A stretch of 64,000 bases of DNA from Closterium sp. Naga37s-1 (lineage: Eukaryota; Streptophyta; Zygnematophyceae; Desmidiales; Closteriaceae), in assembly GCA_947471745.1 (NCBI GenBank), contig CANJKZ010000777.1, forward strand, positions 62,001 to 126,000, written 5' to 3'. A program made the translations under genes and the position numbers. The notes under the pieces were generated by a model. That model did not search any database, was not told the DNA's origin, and worked only from the letters and a program-made list of their open reading frames with translations. Shown here one piece after another: positions 44,068-54,671 of the stretch. Each line of letters begins with the position of its first letter. The stretch's first letter is position 1.

Positions 44068-47000
44068 ATGACCGGCGCCGATCCTTCCACCGCAGCCCCC
44101 GCGCCCGCGGAGGCGAGCGCGGCCAGCGCAGGCGGGGAGAATGCGGAGCAACAGAGCGCGGGGGAGGCGGGGGCGGAGCAGGTGGTGACGCCGTGGGAGG
44201 TGTCGTCCGGGGGCGGTATCGACTACAACAAGCTTATCGAGCAGTTCGGCTGCCAGCGCCTCGAACCCCCGCTTGTATCGCGTATGGAGAAGCTCACCGG
44301 CGTGCGCGCGCACCCGTTCCTCCGCCGCGGCATCTTCTTCGCGCACCGGTGCGCCTACCACAGCGGCTAGCGTCCGGCGCGCTCCTCCCGCCCGCGCCCC
44401 CTTCCCCTGGTCTCCCATTCCCCTCCTTCCCGCCCGCCTTTCAACCTCTCCCGCCCCCCTCTGCTTCCCCGTTCCACCCCGCCAATCCTACCCTACCCCC
44501 CGGTATCCCCTTCTACCCCTCCCCACCCCTCTATCCCTTCACAGCGACTTCGACAAGATTCTAGACGCCGTGGAGAAGGGAGAGCGGTTCTACCTGTACA
44601 CGGGGCGAGGCCCCTCGTCCGAGGCGCTGCACCTGGGTCACCTCATCCCCTTCATGTTCACCAAGTGAGCCGCGCGTCGTGGGTCGTGAGTTTGTGCGAC
44701 ATGAGCTGTGAGTCGTGATCGTGCGTCGTGAGTCAGGGACTCGTGGTGGAGTCTCGACGCTGGTAGCTGCTGCGTAGACTGCACCTGGGTCACCTCATTC
44801 CCTTCATGTTCACCAAGTGAGCCGCGCGTTGGGTTCATGAGTTGTGCGTCTTGAGTCTTGAGTCTGGACACGCATTAGAATCATGACACCAGTAGCTGCT
44901 GAAATCTCAGAGCCCCTCTATTCTTCCACAGATGCTTCTCGGCGTTAGCCAATGCCGAGAAGTATCCGTGGAAGAGCGTGAGTGTGGAGGAGGGGGTGAC
45001 TGCCACAGCTACTTATCATCTTCCTCACCCTCTCAACGCTCCTCACTTACTCAACACCCCCAGGTGGCTACAAGAAGCATTCAAGGTCCCTCTGGTGATT
45101 CATTTAACCGACGACGAGAAGTATCTGTGGAAGAGCATGAGTGTGGAGGGGGGGAAGGGAAGGGTTAATTGCCTCAGTTTCTTTCTTTCGGTCCGTCTCC
45201 TTGACACACCTTCAGGTGGCTTCAAGAGGCGTTCAAGGTCCCTCTGGTGATTCAGTTGACTGATGATGAGAAGTATCTGTGGAAGAGCATGAGTGTGGAG
45301 GGGGGGTTGATTGACGCAGCCTGTCTTTCTTTCTCACCCCTCCAGGTGGCTTCAAGAGGCCTTTAAAGTCCCTCTGGTCATCCAACTGACCGACGACGAG
45401 AAGTATCTGTGGAAGAGCATGAGTGTGGAGGAGGCACGGCGGCTGGCGAGGGAGAACGCCAAGGACATCATTGCGTGCGGGTTTGACGTTTCACGGACCT
45501 TCATCTTCTGTGACTTTGACTATGTGGGCGGGTGTGTGATGGCTGGGTTGGGGGTAGAGAAGATGAGCGAGGCAGCGTTGAGTATGTGGAAGGGAGAATG
45601 CCAAGGACATCATTGCGTGCGGGTTTGATGTTGCAAGGACCTTTATCTTCTGTGACTTCGACTATGTGGGCGGGTGAGTTTCGTGGGAGGACCGGGTGGG
45701 TTGGATGGTCAGCCATGGCATGGCGTGAGTGAGTGTGAGGGAGAACGCCAAGGACATCATTGTGTGCGGCTTTGACGTGTCAAGGACCTTCATCGTCGTG
45801 GGGAATGATGCGTGACTTTGACTACGTGGGCGGGTGCGTTCTCTTTAAGGAGGGGGTGCGTGGGGTGGGACCATCATTGCATGACGGCTTGACGTTTTGA
45901 AACAACGTTCAACTGGTGCGACCTGAATTGGATTGTGTGCGCGTGCATGGTTGTGTGGTGGCATGGCAGGGACTTCTATCAAAACATTGTGAAGATCGCT
46001 CGATGTGTCACTCTCAACCAGGCAAGGCGCCAATCTCTGACTGCCTGATTGTTGAGGATTTTAGTCAGAAATTGGCCAAGGATTCTGTTTATTTGCTCTC
46101 ATGTTACCACTTTGTTTCTCCAGTATTTTGCCAAATCAAAATCTTGTCACATCATATCATGTCACATCATATCACATCATATCACATCATATCACTGTTA
46201 TTGTGTGCTACGTGTCATGGCATCAGGCACGGGGCATCTTTGGATTCGACGGTGAGGATTGCATCGGCAAAGTGGGCTTCCCTCCCGTTCAGGTGCCACC
46301 CTCTCCCCAACCCACCCTTACCCTCTTCCACTCTCCCCCACCCTCCTCCACCTCTCCTCCACCCTCACCCTCACCCCCACCCTCACCCCCACCCTCTTCC
46401 CCTCCCTCTCCCATGCCCTCCAATCCCCCGACCACCCTCGCTGCCGCTCTCGTCCTCTCCCTCCCTGCCTCTCCGCTGCCTCACCGGCACATTTCTACTT
46501 CACCCATTCTACCGACACCAACTGTCTCACCGGCACATTTCTCCCCTCCTCACTGTCTCTCTGCTCTCGCTGGCACCCCAACCTCCCAGGCTGCCCCAGC
46601 GTGCCCCTCGTCCTTCCCGCACCTGTTCGGCCGCAAGAACGAAGTGCGCTGCCTCATCCCCCACGCCATCGACCAGGTGTGTGCACTGTGAACCATGCCA
46701 TGCCATGCCATGCCACCAATGCCATGCCATGCCATGCAATGTTATGCCAAGCCTGGGCTTCCACATCCCCATGTTTCTGGGCTTCCACATCCCCATGTTT
46801 CTGGGCTTCCACATCCCCATGTTTCTGGGCTTCTGATGCACTCATATCCCCCGTCCTCTATCTCCCCCTGCCCCCTCCCCCTGCTAGGACCCCTATTTCC
46901 GCATGACACGTGACTGTGCTCCGCGCCTGGGCTTCCACAAGCCCGCACTCATCGAGTCGCGCTTCTTCCCCGCCCTGCAGGTCAGAGGGGGCCCGTGGTG

Positions 47001-49075
47001 GGGGTGATGGGGGATGCTGGGGTGGGATAATGGGGGGTGGTGAGCGGTGGTGTGGGGTGGTGGGGAGTGGTGGGGGTGATGGGGATGGTGTGGCTGCAGG
47101 AAAGGTTGCCTGGGCTTCCACAAGCCAGCGCTCATTGAGTCGCGCTTCTTCCCCCCACAGGTGCGCACAGCGCGGTGGTGGGGGGTAACGGGGGGCGGTG
47201 GGTGGGAACAGGAGGTGGTGGGGGGCAATAGGGGTTGGTGTGGGGTAATGAGGGATGTGGGAGGGTAACGAGGGATGACGGGGGGCATTGTGCACTTGTT
47301 TTCTCTCCAGCGCACTGGTAACCACCTTGCCTTTACCACCCGTACTCTCATCTCTCCCCTCTCCCTGCACTCATCCCTCTCCTATGCACAGGGCGAGAGT
47401 GGCAAGATGAGCGCCAGTGACCCCAACCCCCCACCCATGACCCATGTATGCTCTCTCACTCTCTCCGCCACCTCAAGTCTCACCTTGCTTCCACTGCCCG
47501 TACTCCCCTCCTCCCCCTCTCCGCATCTCTCCACATCCCCCTCTGCTGCGTGCAGGGCGAGAGTGGCAAGATGAGCGCCAGTGACCCCAACTCGGCTGTC
47601 TTTGTCACGGACTCGCCCAAGGAGATAAAGAACAAGGTAAGGCTTGGCGATACCGCCGTCACAGATTGCTGTACCCATGAGTTGTTAATGCCTAACCATG
47701 TGCCCCAGGTTGTCCCACCACTATCCCCATGTGTATCCATCCTTCCCTCCTCCACGACCCCTCCTCCCTCGCGTCAACTGCCATCTGCCTTTCGCCCCAC
47801 AATCACCACAGTTTTCGCTCTCCCCCTCCCCCCTCTCCACCCCGCCCTCTCATGGCCTGTGCAGATCAACCGCTATGCCTTCTCAGGCGGTGGAGCAACC
47901 ATTGAGGAGCACCGAGCCAAGGGGGCGAACCTGGAGGTGGGTGCGGTGGAATGTCGATGTTTCATGCTGAATGGCTTCAAGAGAGAGGCGAGTGGACGGT
48001 TTTATGCTTTCCGTGTATCCTTCCCTTCCTCTCCTGACTTGCCTGCATGCCTGAATCTTGCACAACCTGTCTTACTTTGCCGCATGCTGTTTCCACCCAC
48101 AATCGCAGGTGGACGTGCCACTGAAGTACCTCTCCTTGGAAACCCATGCCGTCTCATGCCATCCCCACCCATCCCCACCTATCTCCACCTATCCCCACCC
48201 ATGCCTGCAGGTGGACGTGCCAGTGAAGTACCTGTCCTTCTTCCTGGACGACGACATTGAGCTGGAGCACATCAAAACGGTGAGAGCACTTTAAAATGAC
48301 GAGTGCTTTAAACTGTTTTGCTTGCGGTGAGCATTGCTGGGAGTGAGGGCACCATGCGGAATAATATCTCCCCCCCTCACCATTGCTCCCATCACCCCTC
48401 ACTCCAGGAGTACGGGGCAGGGCGAATGCTGACAGGGGAGGTGAAGGGGCGGCTGGTGGAGGTGTTAACTGCCATGGTGGAGCGCCATCAGAAGGCACGC
48501 GCACTTGTCACTGATGAGGTGAGTGCCCCAAATTGACGAGGTTAGTTCCACCCACTGATCAGGACAGTCAGTCACACGGCTCGTGTCATTCCTCATGCCT
48601 AGCCTCATCAGTCTGCCTGCACACATGGAGGTATTAACTGGCATGGTGGACCACCACCAAAAGGCCCGTGCTCCTGTCACAGACGAGGCTAGTCATCGTC
48701 TGGCCCCCACTCATGTGGCCACCATACATCTGCTGCCCATCTCATCTGCCCCATCTCACGTTCCCCCCCCCTACTCCCATGCATCCCCAACTGGTGGATG
48801 CATTTACGGCAGTGCGGCCCATGACACACATGTTCAGCTAGGTACTGCCTTAACGATACCAGCTTGTCGGGAGTTATCTTATCCTCCATCTGTCCCCCAT
48901 TCATCTGTCCCATCTCATCTGCCCCATCTCATCTGCCCCACCTCATCTGCCCCACCTCATCTGCCCCACCTCATCTGCCCCACCTCATCTGCCCTCATCA
49001 TCTTATCCCCTCCCATGCACACAGATGGTGGATGCATTTATGGCAGTGCGGCCCATGCCACACATGTTCAGCTAG
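44068..49075 (+). CDS. WARS: Tryptophanyl-tRNA synthetase, cytosolic type, 12 exons
   Basis: Class Ic synthetase that charges tRNA-Trp in the cytosol. Exons: 44068-44348, 44545-44664, 45346-45531, 45970-46021, 46227-46292, 46590-46676, 46888-46980, 47556-47636, 47865-47936, 48211-48279, 48408-48518, 49025-49075; 422 residues. After an Ala/Glu-rich N terminus come [11 protein letters not shown], the HIGH-equivalent HLGH in [67 protein letters not shown] in [22 protein letters not shown] and a normal C terminus. No transit peptide is apparent, so cytosolic. The intron after 46,021 uses a GC donor (CAG|GCAAGG). Nearly every intron contains copies of adjacent exon edges. Converges with PTB, 434 bp apart. 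Confidence 0.94.
44775..44830 (+). pseudogene. Decayed copy of TrpRS exon 2 end plus donor
   Basis: Repeats the last ~40 nt of exon 2 ([13 protein letters not shown]) and AA|GTGAGC donor, ~155 bp downstream. Confidence 0.85.
44936..45305 (+). pseudogene. Two or three acceptor-led copies of TrpRS exon 3 start
   Basis: Copies of the exon 3 start (real exon 45,346-45,531; [20 protein letters not shown]) lie at 45,065-45,150 and 45,217-45,300 with acceptors; a scrambled one keeping only the EKY.WKS part lies at 44,936-44,990. Each breaks off after the MSVE codons and is followed by GT- or G-rich unrelated sequence, so only the fourth continues the enzyme. Divergence is lowest in the copies nearest the real exon. 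Confidence 0.88.
45596..45845 (+). pseudogene. Two copies of TrpRS exon 3 end plus donor
   Basis: Repeats of the last ~80 nt of exon 3 ([13 protein letters not shown] to DYVGG) plus donor at 45,596-45,680 and 45,741-45,845; the second has an internal insertion. Both lie downstream of the real donor. Confidence 0.88.
46740..46835 (+). repeat. 24-bp minisatellite in TrpRS intron
   Basis: Three to four copies of a unit opening GGGCTTCCACATCCCCATGT, sharing GGGCTTCCACA with the following exon (46,888-46,980). Confidence 0.85.
47105..47440 (+). pseudogene. Decayed copies of TrpRS exon 7 end and exon 8 start
   Basis: At 47,105-47,162 a copy of the exon 7 end ([15 protein letters not shown]) plus donor. 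At 47,390-47,440 an acceptor-led copy of the exon 8 start including the KMSAS-encoding bases, before the real exon at 47,556. Confidence 0.85.
48105..48145 (+). pseudogene. Decayed copy of TrpRS exon 10 start
   Basis: GCAG plus ~30 bp matching the exon 10 start ([10 protein letters not shown]) at 48,211, ~102 bp upstream. Confidence 0.8.
48626..48845 (+). pseudogene. Decayed copies of TrpRS exon 11 end and exon 12
   Basis: At 48,626-48,690 a copy of the exon 11 end ([15 protein letters not shown]-like). At 48,786-48,840 a near-complete copy of terminal exon 12 with its stop codon, lacking a good acceptor. The real exon 12 is 49,025-49,075. Confidence 0.85.
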
Positions 49076-49509
49076 CCACTGCCATACTTGCAGTACAGTG
49101 TCAGTGCTTATTGGATTCTGGTCTAATGTACTTCTCTCAGTCTAGTGGAGTTTAACCAAACAATTTCCAGCATTTACCCTTGTTCCTACGGTAGATTCAA
49201 CATTCCCACTTTCACCCTTTCAATTATTCAACATACCATCAAAATAAAAACACTCCAGAGCCGAAGGACAACCAAGAACACTTCGGCGAGCTCTACTCAT
49301 CCAAAACCCTAGTCAACCCTACAGATTTTGGCTCTTGGAAAGGTCTAGCCGGATAACCTGCCCACCGATGGGCGTGGCATGCTTCACCACAAGCGCATCA
49401 GTGGCCGCCTCCACCGTTTCAAACAGCACCACCACCTGCTTCTTCCCGTCCTTGTCAATCACCTTCGACCCCAGCACACGCACTGTCATCTACCCCCCAG
49501 AACCATCCC
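49076..49509. other. Convergent 3' region with copy of the PTB 3' coding end
   Basis: Between two convergent genes. Positions 49,316-49,500 carry a diverged minus-strand copy of the last ~175 bp of the PTB terminal exon (from the KVIDKDGKKQ part to the stop), immediately downstream of the real PTB stop in transcript order. It would lie in the PTB 3' UTR if transcription runs through it. Confidence 0.8.
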
Positions 49510-51802
49510 CTACAGATTTTGGCTCTTGGAGAACGCGAGCCGGATAACCTGCCCACCGATGGGCGTGGCATGCTTTGCCACGAGCGCATCAGTGGCCGCC
49601 TCCACCGTTTCGAACAGCACGAGCACCTGCTTCTTCCCGTCCTTGTCGATCACCTTAGACCCCAGCACGGGCCCGTGCGGGGCCATGTGCTCTACCACCA
49701 TGTCAGCGCTGGCGTCAGCTGGCAGGTTGCTGCAGTGCAGCATGCGCGTGGGCGCGCAGCAGTGGCGGTAGTTCTTGGGCGCGTTGCGGCCGAAGCGGTT
49801 CAGGTTGGACGTGGAGTAGTCTTTAGTGTCGGCTGACGGGTTGATGGACGGGTACTTGGAATAGTTCACCTCCAGCCGCTTCCCAAACATGGCAGCACCC
49901 TGGGAAAGGGAGGGAGGTAGGAGTAGGGACGAGGAGGGGAAGGGGAGGGAGTGCGGAGGAAGCCCATGGGAGGGCAGATTTGAGCGAAGTAGTGTGAGAG
50001 GAATGGATAATGTAGTGACAGAAACGCACCAACTTAGTGTCGGCGAGGGTGTATCTGCCCTTGGTTCACCTAAACACATGGCAGCACACAAAGCAAACGG
50101 CATACCTTAAGATAAGTGACGGCGAGCTCGGCCTGCAGCCCATCAGCGAGCTGCACGAGGGCATGGTCGGGCTTGTTGTGAAAACCCAACGCACACCCCA
50201 AGGCGCCACACAGACAGCATACACAAGGACATCGTACTCCATGGCACCACAGGGTGGACAGCAACACACCTTGAGATAAGTGACGGCGAGCTCGGCCTGC
50301 AGCCCATCAGCGAGCTGCACGAGGGCATGGTCGGGCTTGTTGTGCAGGAACTTGATTCGCACCACGTTGCCGTAGTTGGACACCAGGTTGAACAGCTTGT
50401 CCGCATCCACCACCTGACATGTGTGATGGGGAGGGTGAAGCACGGAGTGTGGAGTGTGGTTAGAGAGCATGGAGTGCGGTAGGCAGTGCATCGTAGGGGC
50501 ACCACGTTGCCGTAGTTGGGCACGCGGTTGAACAGCTTGTCCGCGTCCACCACTTGGCATGTAAACGGTTGGAGACGGTAGAGAGGGTGGAGCATGGGTA
50601 GAGAGCATGTAGTAACGACGGGCTCTGCGTGATAGGGGCACCACATAGCAGTAGTTGAGAACGCGGTTGAACAGCTTGTCCGCGTCCACCACCTGAGAAG
50701 GGGTTCAAGAAGAGTGCAGGTTTAAAGGGCCGGGTGGTGTGTGGAAAGTGCAAGGCGCGCCCATGGCAATGCTGGATAGCGCATGGAAAGGGGCAGCAAC
50801 AGGAACTGTCTGCACGTTTGAAGAAGCAACTCTCTAAATCAGGTCAAAAGTCCTCATGGGCCACGTCAGCATGTCACGTCTCCCGCGCCTGACGTCAGCG
50901 CACCTCATGGTGGATGTTGGAGATGAGCAGTGTGCAGCGGTCGTTGGTGCCCGTCACACCCGGCGGCAGGTTGCCCCCGAACATCTGCGCCGCCGCTGCT
51001 GCTGCCATGCCGGGGTTCTGCATGCAGAGGACATTCAGAGCAGCAACCCGCCAATGACATACACCAAGCACAGGGGTGATTTTTGAGGCGCCTCAAAAAC
51101 CATGTTGGTGTTCTGCATGCAGCCAAACATACAGAGCAGCAACCCGCCAATGACATACACCATGCAAAGGAAGCTCCAACATGCAATGTACGCCGCAGCG
51201 GCAGCAGTGCCAACAGCAGCGGTGGCAGCAGCAGTAGCAGCAGGAAAGGCACAATTAAGCAGCAGGATGACCAATACACGCAGAAGGCAAAAGGGCTCAC
51301 CCCATATGCGTTGAGGCCGCCCATGCCAGGCTGGGGCATGCCCGGCTGCCCCATCTGTCCCATCTGCCCCATCTGCCCCATTTGCCCCATCTGTCCCGGA
51401 AACACACCCGGCCGCTGCCCGGGCATGGCGCCATACACATTCCCGCCCTCGCCAAACAGTGACGTCTGCTGCTCACGCGGAAAAAATAAATTAGAAGAAT
51501 GAGAGGCGCGTCAGTTACACAAACGGGCGAAGGGAGGAACTTGACGGGACAGGGAATGACCACTGGCTGTCTCCGCTTACCATCATGGGTGCCTTGCCCG
51601 GCTGATCCGGCAGCTGGTTGACATAGTCTCTGGTGCGCTCGTTGTTGTAATGCACCTGTAGCTCGCTCAAACTGCACACCGCACACACCATCACCACAGC
51701 CGCCACCACCATGAGCACCCGCACCACCACACCATTCACACGCGCGCGCACACACGCAGGGGCAGAACGACACACACACACACACACACACACACGCACG
51801 CA

Positions 51803-51859
<57 letters not shown>

Positions 51860-51878
51860 ACAGACACACAGACACACA

Positions 51879-51935
<57 letters not shown>

Positions 51936-53874
51936 CATGAGAACCACTGTTGCCAACATTGTAACTAACATCGTTGGGACCACCAACGTTGTAACTTGTA
52001 ACAACCACCGACATTGACACACGGAAGAAACCCAACAGAGGCACCTCGTCGAGCTTTGAACGGCTGTTACGTAGGACCAATCCTATTGAGTGCTGCAGGA
52101 GCAAGATAAGAGTTGGCTTTTGAAAACCACGTCCTTCTGGCAAAAGTAAGAGTTGGTTTTAGGAGAGGAGGGGGGGTGGAGGGGGGGAGGGGAGGGGGGT
52201 GGGTTGCGGGGGGGGGGAGATACAAGAACATGTGTATATAACAGGGGGAAACGTACTTGGAGAACTGGATGTCGAGCGTGCAGCAGCCGTCGTAGATGTT
52301 GCGGCCCTGCAGGTTGGTCTTGGCGGCGGCCGCGCTCGCCTGGTTGTTGTACTGCACCAGCGCCTGCAGCCCTGCTCCGCGCAACACCGGGGGACGGGGG
52401 AAAGGGGAGGCAGCGCGGGAGACAGCACGAGGTGCAGCACGAGAGGGAGCAGCAGAGGCCGCGGTTGAGAACAAAGCGGTCGGCGGTCGAGTTTCCCGCG
52501 TGTGAGGGGACAGCCTGACCCCTCACTCCGGGGGATGACGACCGACGTCTAATACCCCCGGGGGTACTTTGGCCGCGGTTAGAGAAGACGAGAGGGAGCA
52601 GAAGGAAAGGAGCGGAAGGAAAGGAAGGAGCGGAAGGAACAGAAGGCAGGAAAGAGTGCAAGAGCGAGAAGGAGGGAGAGGGGGGTCGGACCAGCAGCTT
52701 TCTGGAAAGTGACGATCTTCTCAACAAAGCCATGGGGAGAAAAGACTTGGTGAAGCACATCCACGTTGATTGGATACAGCGGGTTGTGGATTGTGACTAG
52801 GATTATGCGGTTAGGGGCACCCTGGGGAGACGAGCGAGGAACGGGAAGGAGAATGGGGAGAGAGAGGGGAGAGAGAGGGAGGAGAGAGGAGGGGAGAGAG
52901 AGGGAGAGGGTAAGATCTGAAGAACGGATGAGAGGAAACGGCGGAGAAGGTATGGAAAGGTGGAGAAAGGTACGGAAAGGCGGGGAAAGGTACGGAAAGG
53001 CGGAGAAAGGTACGGTAAGGCGGAGAAAGGTACGGAAAGGAGGAGAAAGATGCACAAAGGCGGAAAAGGTAGGTACGGAAAGGAACGAGAGCAGTGAGGA
53101 GGAAGAGGAATAGGGACGGTCGATCCGTGACTCCTTGTCGTCGGACGGCTAGCATGCTCTCCGTAATACGGATAGTTCCCGCTATTGCCCGATCCAGCAT
53201 TCCTCCGTTGACTAGAATTCACGTACCTCCTGGTGTGTCCTGCCCGGATTCTCGTTGGTCGTGAGGACCTGATGCGAGGAGAACTGGCAATACACGTTCC
53301 TCCCCCTGCACACGGTTACACGGTTACAACGTTAGCAGTTACATCGTTTCATGGCGACGCGAGGTTGTGTGAATTCTTTGGCAATTAACAGGCACGATGA
53401 ACTGAATCAATAATGCCATGGATGAAATATAGGAACAACTATTATTTATTACTTGATGGAGGCCTGCACACCAGTGTAGAATTGGATCATGTTGATCGCA
53501 GCTGCAATGTCCTGCATCTCAATGAGGGCCTGCAAAAAATCACAATTTTGAATTAATTACAAGTGAAATGACGAATCAGCCGAGCAGGATGAAGGCACAC
53601 GAGAGAAGACTTTGCAGATCGACAATCGAACCTGGTTCTTGGCTCTCATGACGACGACCCTCTGCACCGGTCCGAAGTTCTGCGCCAACTGCTGCACATC
53701 GAGCTGCAGAAGAGAATAATCGAGATTAAAAGATGAGTAAAACGAGCAAAATAAATTCTGTAATTTACTAAAATCATGCAGATCTGGAACGTGCTAAATG
53801 TTCGAAACCCTCACCTCCGTGGCCTCAGATGGCACATTGCGGACGTGAATGACCTTCGACGCGGATTCGGCCAT
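49510..53874 (-). CDS. PTB: Polypyrimidine-tract-binding protein, 11 exons
   Basis: Nuclear RNA-binding splicing regulator binding pyrimidine tracts. Exons on the minus strand: 53874-53815, 53703-53632, 53529-53453, 53305-53227, 52821-52692, 52371-52257, 51671-51581, 51468-51301, 51017-50904, 50413-50270, 49899-49510; 479 residues, all phases consistent. RRM1 starts SKVIHVRNVPSEATE and runs to GRNVYCQFSSHQ. RRM2 starts NRIILVTIHNPLYPI and runs to LQGRNIYDGCCTLDIQFSN. A linker with repeated MGQ triplets (exon 8) leads to RRM3, which starts CTLLISNIH. The C-terminal exon adds CCAPTRMLHCSNLP and a final RRM-like fold, so three to four RRMs as in plant PTB3-like proteins. Donors of exons 2 (GTTCGA) and 5 (GTCCGA) are non-consensus but GT. 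Divergent from the GT90 gene. Confidence 0.92.
50104..50190 (-). pseudogene. Copy of PTB exon 10 end plus donor
   Basis: Repeats the last ~80 nt of exon 10 (NKPDHALVQLADGLQAELAV) with donor, downstream in transcript order. Almost no divergence, so recent. Confidence 0.85.
50490..50695 (-). pseudogene. Two copies of PTB exon 10 start
   Basis: Copies of the exon 10 start (VVDADKLFNLVSNYGNVV-like) at 50,638-50,690 and 50,495-50,560, upstream of the real exon (50,413-50,270) in transcript order; at least the first keeps an acceptor. Confidence 0.85.
51765..51935. repeat. (CA)n microsatellite
   Basis: About 170 bp of CA repeats with CACG and CAGA variants, in a PTB intron. As a (TG)n tract in the transcript it lies ~100 nt upstream of the exon 7 acceptor. 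Confidence 0.97.
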
Positions 53875-54671
53875 GGCTAACCAATTCTAAAGAACGGAGG
53901 GAACCGAAAAACTAAGTTAACTACTCTGATACGAGCGTGACAAGCGGAGATGCAATGGCTAGAGAAGAACGGAAGCTAAGAGGGTTTGACAGATAGTGAT
54001 AGCGAGATCTGCAGAACAAATGAGGAAAGAATGGAACTGACCGGTTGGCCTTGCTGGGATGAGTGAATCTTTCGCGACATAAACAATTTGTTACAAAGTT
54101 TTGCGAGGCTTATTCCAGGGACCTGCCTGTACGGTTTCTCCAAGGCCTACAAACATAAACGTCACAAGTTGTACGGTTTGCGATGCGCTTCTAAGCGAGG
54201 ACAGTCTCACCCAGACGAGCAAGTTGCCAGCTGCTTATCACAATTCACGGTTCTCCTTATCCAACCAACCACACCAGCCTTCCACACACCACCACCAATC
54301 CACTGACTCCACACTGCACTCCGCACCACACGCAACTCCGCTCCACCCTACTGTCCTTGATTCTCCTCCTCCTTTCAGATGGCCTTACCGCTGAACGCCG
54401 TATCTACTGATGTCTTCAGATGGCCATGCCTTCGGGTATTGGTTCCTGAATTTTAGAAGACCGTATTTCAGACCTCATACATGCTTCAGTGACCGTACTC
54501 CCAAGCTGTTGGAACCCTTACTGACCAGAAGATGCTATGGCCTGATCATCACTCCATTCACTAACCTTTTTATTGTGCTTAGAGTCTGAAAGCAGGGATG
54601 ATCTCTCACCTGCTACGTTGTTCAGACAGTTGCTACTAGGTTGCTCTTAAACTGCCGAAGGATACGTCAGA
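53875..54671. other. Divergent intergenic region PTB/GT90
   Basis: Holds both 5' UTRs and promoters. No reliable motif or gene seen; AT content is above the coding average. Confidence 0.4.

Noticed and set aside
44775-48845. TrpRS exon copies as a tandem gene duplication
   Set aside because: Only exon edges are repeated, each locally; no second set of complete exons exists.
51515-51968. Cys/Val and Thr/His repeat proteins
   Set aside because: Translations of a (CA)n microsatellite.
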